In this document: one piece after another, positions 57,748 through 57,958 of the stretch
Position numbering within the stretch: the stretch's first letter is position 1
Layout: the number at the start of each line of letters is the position of its first letter
NCBI RefSeq assembly: GCF_000367365.1
Contig: NZ_BARF01000052.1
Span: 1 to 57,958 of the forward strand
From: Streptomyces prunicolor NBRC 13075
GTDB lineage: Bacteria; Actinomycetota; Actinomycetes; Streptomycetales; Streptomycetaceae
Direction: 5' to 3'
Length of the DNA stretch: 57,958 bases
Notes under the pieces: generated by a model
The model's input: the letters and a program-made list of their open reading frames with translations, nothing else
Database searches by the model: none
Told to the model about the DNA's origin: nothing
Program-made: the position numbers and the translations under genes

Positions 57748-57958
57748 ATGCCGGAGCGAGAGACCCCAGCGGGGGCCATGGACGATGTCGACGAGGTCAC
57801 CCGGGCGGTGCTGACCGCGTCCCGGCTGCTGGTGGCGGTCTCCGCGCGCTCGCTCGCCGCTGTCGAGGAGGGGGTGACCCTGCCGCAGTTCCGGATGCTG
57901 GTCGTGTTGTCCACCCGGGGTGCCACCAAACTGGTCGCGCTCGCCGAGCTGCTCCAAG
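57748..57958 (+). CDS. MarR-family transcriptional regulator (partial, cut by window end)
   Basis: The first 70 residues of a MarR-type regulator. They contain the dimerisation helix (MDDVDEVTRAVLTASRLL), the start of the winged helix (LPQFRMLVVLSTRGATKLVA) and LAELLQ. AAAGGACAC precedes ATG 57748. The rest lies outside the window. It follows the PP2C gene on the same strand and may control it through the dyad at 56537-56555. Confidence 0.9.
   Translation, partial: MPERETPAGAMDDVDEVTRAVLTASRLLVAVSARSLAAVEEGVTLPQFRMLVVLSTRGATKLVALAELLQ

Noticed and set aside
1..57958. tRNA, rRNA or CRISPR arrays
   Set aside because: No TTCGAATC-type T-arm with a cloverleaf, no rRNA-like sequence and no regularly spaced long repeats were seen while reading; a covariance-model search would be decisive.

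Overview
The window looks like chromosomal DNA of a Streptomyces (high-GC actinobacterium). The base composition is strongly GC-rich, many starts are GTG, and genes couple through ATGA/GTGA overlaps. A RppA-type polyketide synthase sits beside a CYP158-like P450, and there are many TetR/XRE/GntR regulators and TerD paralogues. From memory, the order ATP-dependent ligase - NUDIX - aldehyde dehydrogenase - rppA - P450 - cupin matches the S. coelicolor SCO1202-SCO1208 neighbourhood; that is recollection, not a search. No tRNA, rRNA or CRISPR array was seen.

Left part (1-30 kb) is ordered and core-like. TetR and an acyl-CoA dehydrogenase are divergent (0.1-2.2 kb). A rppA-P450-cupin operon for tetrahydroxynaphthalene/flaviolin pigment follows (2.8-5.7 kb), then aldehyde dehydrogenase, NUDIX hydrolase, a stand-alone ATP-dependent DNA ligase and a thioredoxin-reductase-like flavoprotein divergent from an XRE-cupin regulator (5.9-11.3 kb). 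A translationally coupled quinone oxidoreductase/acyl-CoA dehydrogenase pair lies at 11.5-14.8 kb, followed by a Tat-exported phosphodiesterase and a secreted phosphodiester glycosidase (14.9-17.3 kb). A TetR-controlled operon (18-23 kb) encodes a seven-bladed EAR/EPTP-repeat propeller, an unrecognised protein and two alpha/beta hydrolases. A GntR-controlled catabolic cluster (23.8-27.9 kb) has a nitrilase, a cupin, an MHS transporter and a DUF2848 protein. Copies of a Streptomyces intergenic repeat are seen only in the first 12 kb.

Middle part (30-46 kb) is a mosaic accessory region devoted to envelope and ion stress. It holds a BlaI/M56 sensor pair divergent from two terD genes, an ArsR-MgtA-type P-ATPase operon, another TerD-domain gene, TatB, a third terD, a TauE permease, TatA, a voltage-gated-like ion channel and an LCP cell-wall ligase. 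Broken genes lie between them (GlsB tail, frameshifted lysozyme-like gene, decayed CNNM/hemolysin gene, truncated TetR). Two sequence signals tie the region together: a BlaI-type dyad at 32.15 kb and again at 42.70 kb, and the palindrome TTGCGCAA four times within 5.3 kb.

Right part (46-58 kb) has a PucR-type regulator, an alpha/beta hydrolase, CBS and STAS proteins, and two coupled ion-antiporter units (CPA1 + NhaD/ArsB-like permease; KhtT-like subunit + CPA2). The CPA1 gene has a long, structured 5' leader. A scar region follows with an IS5-type transposase remnant and an orphan palindrome, then a deazaflavin-dependent reductase, a PP2C phosphatase and a MarR regulator cut by the window edge.
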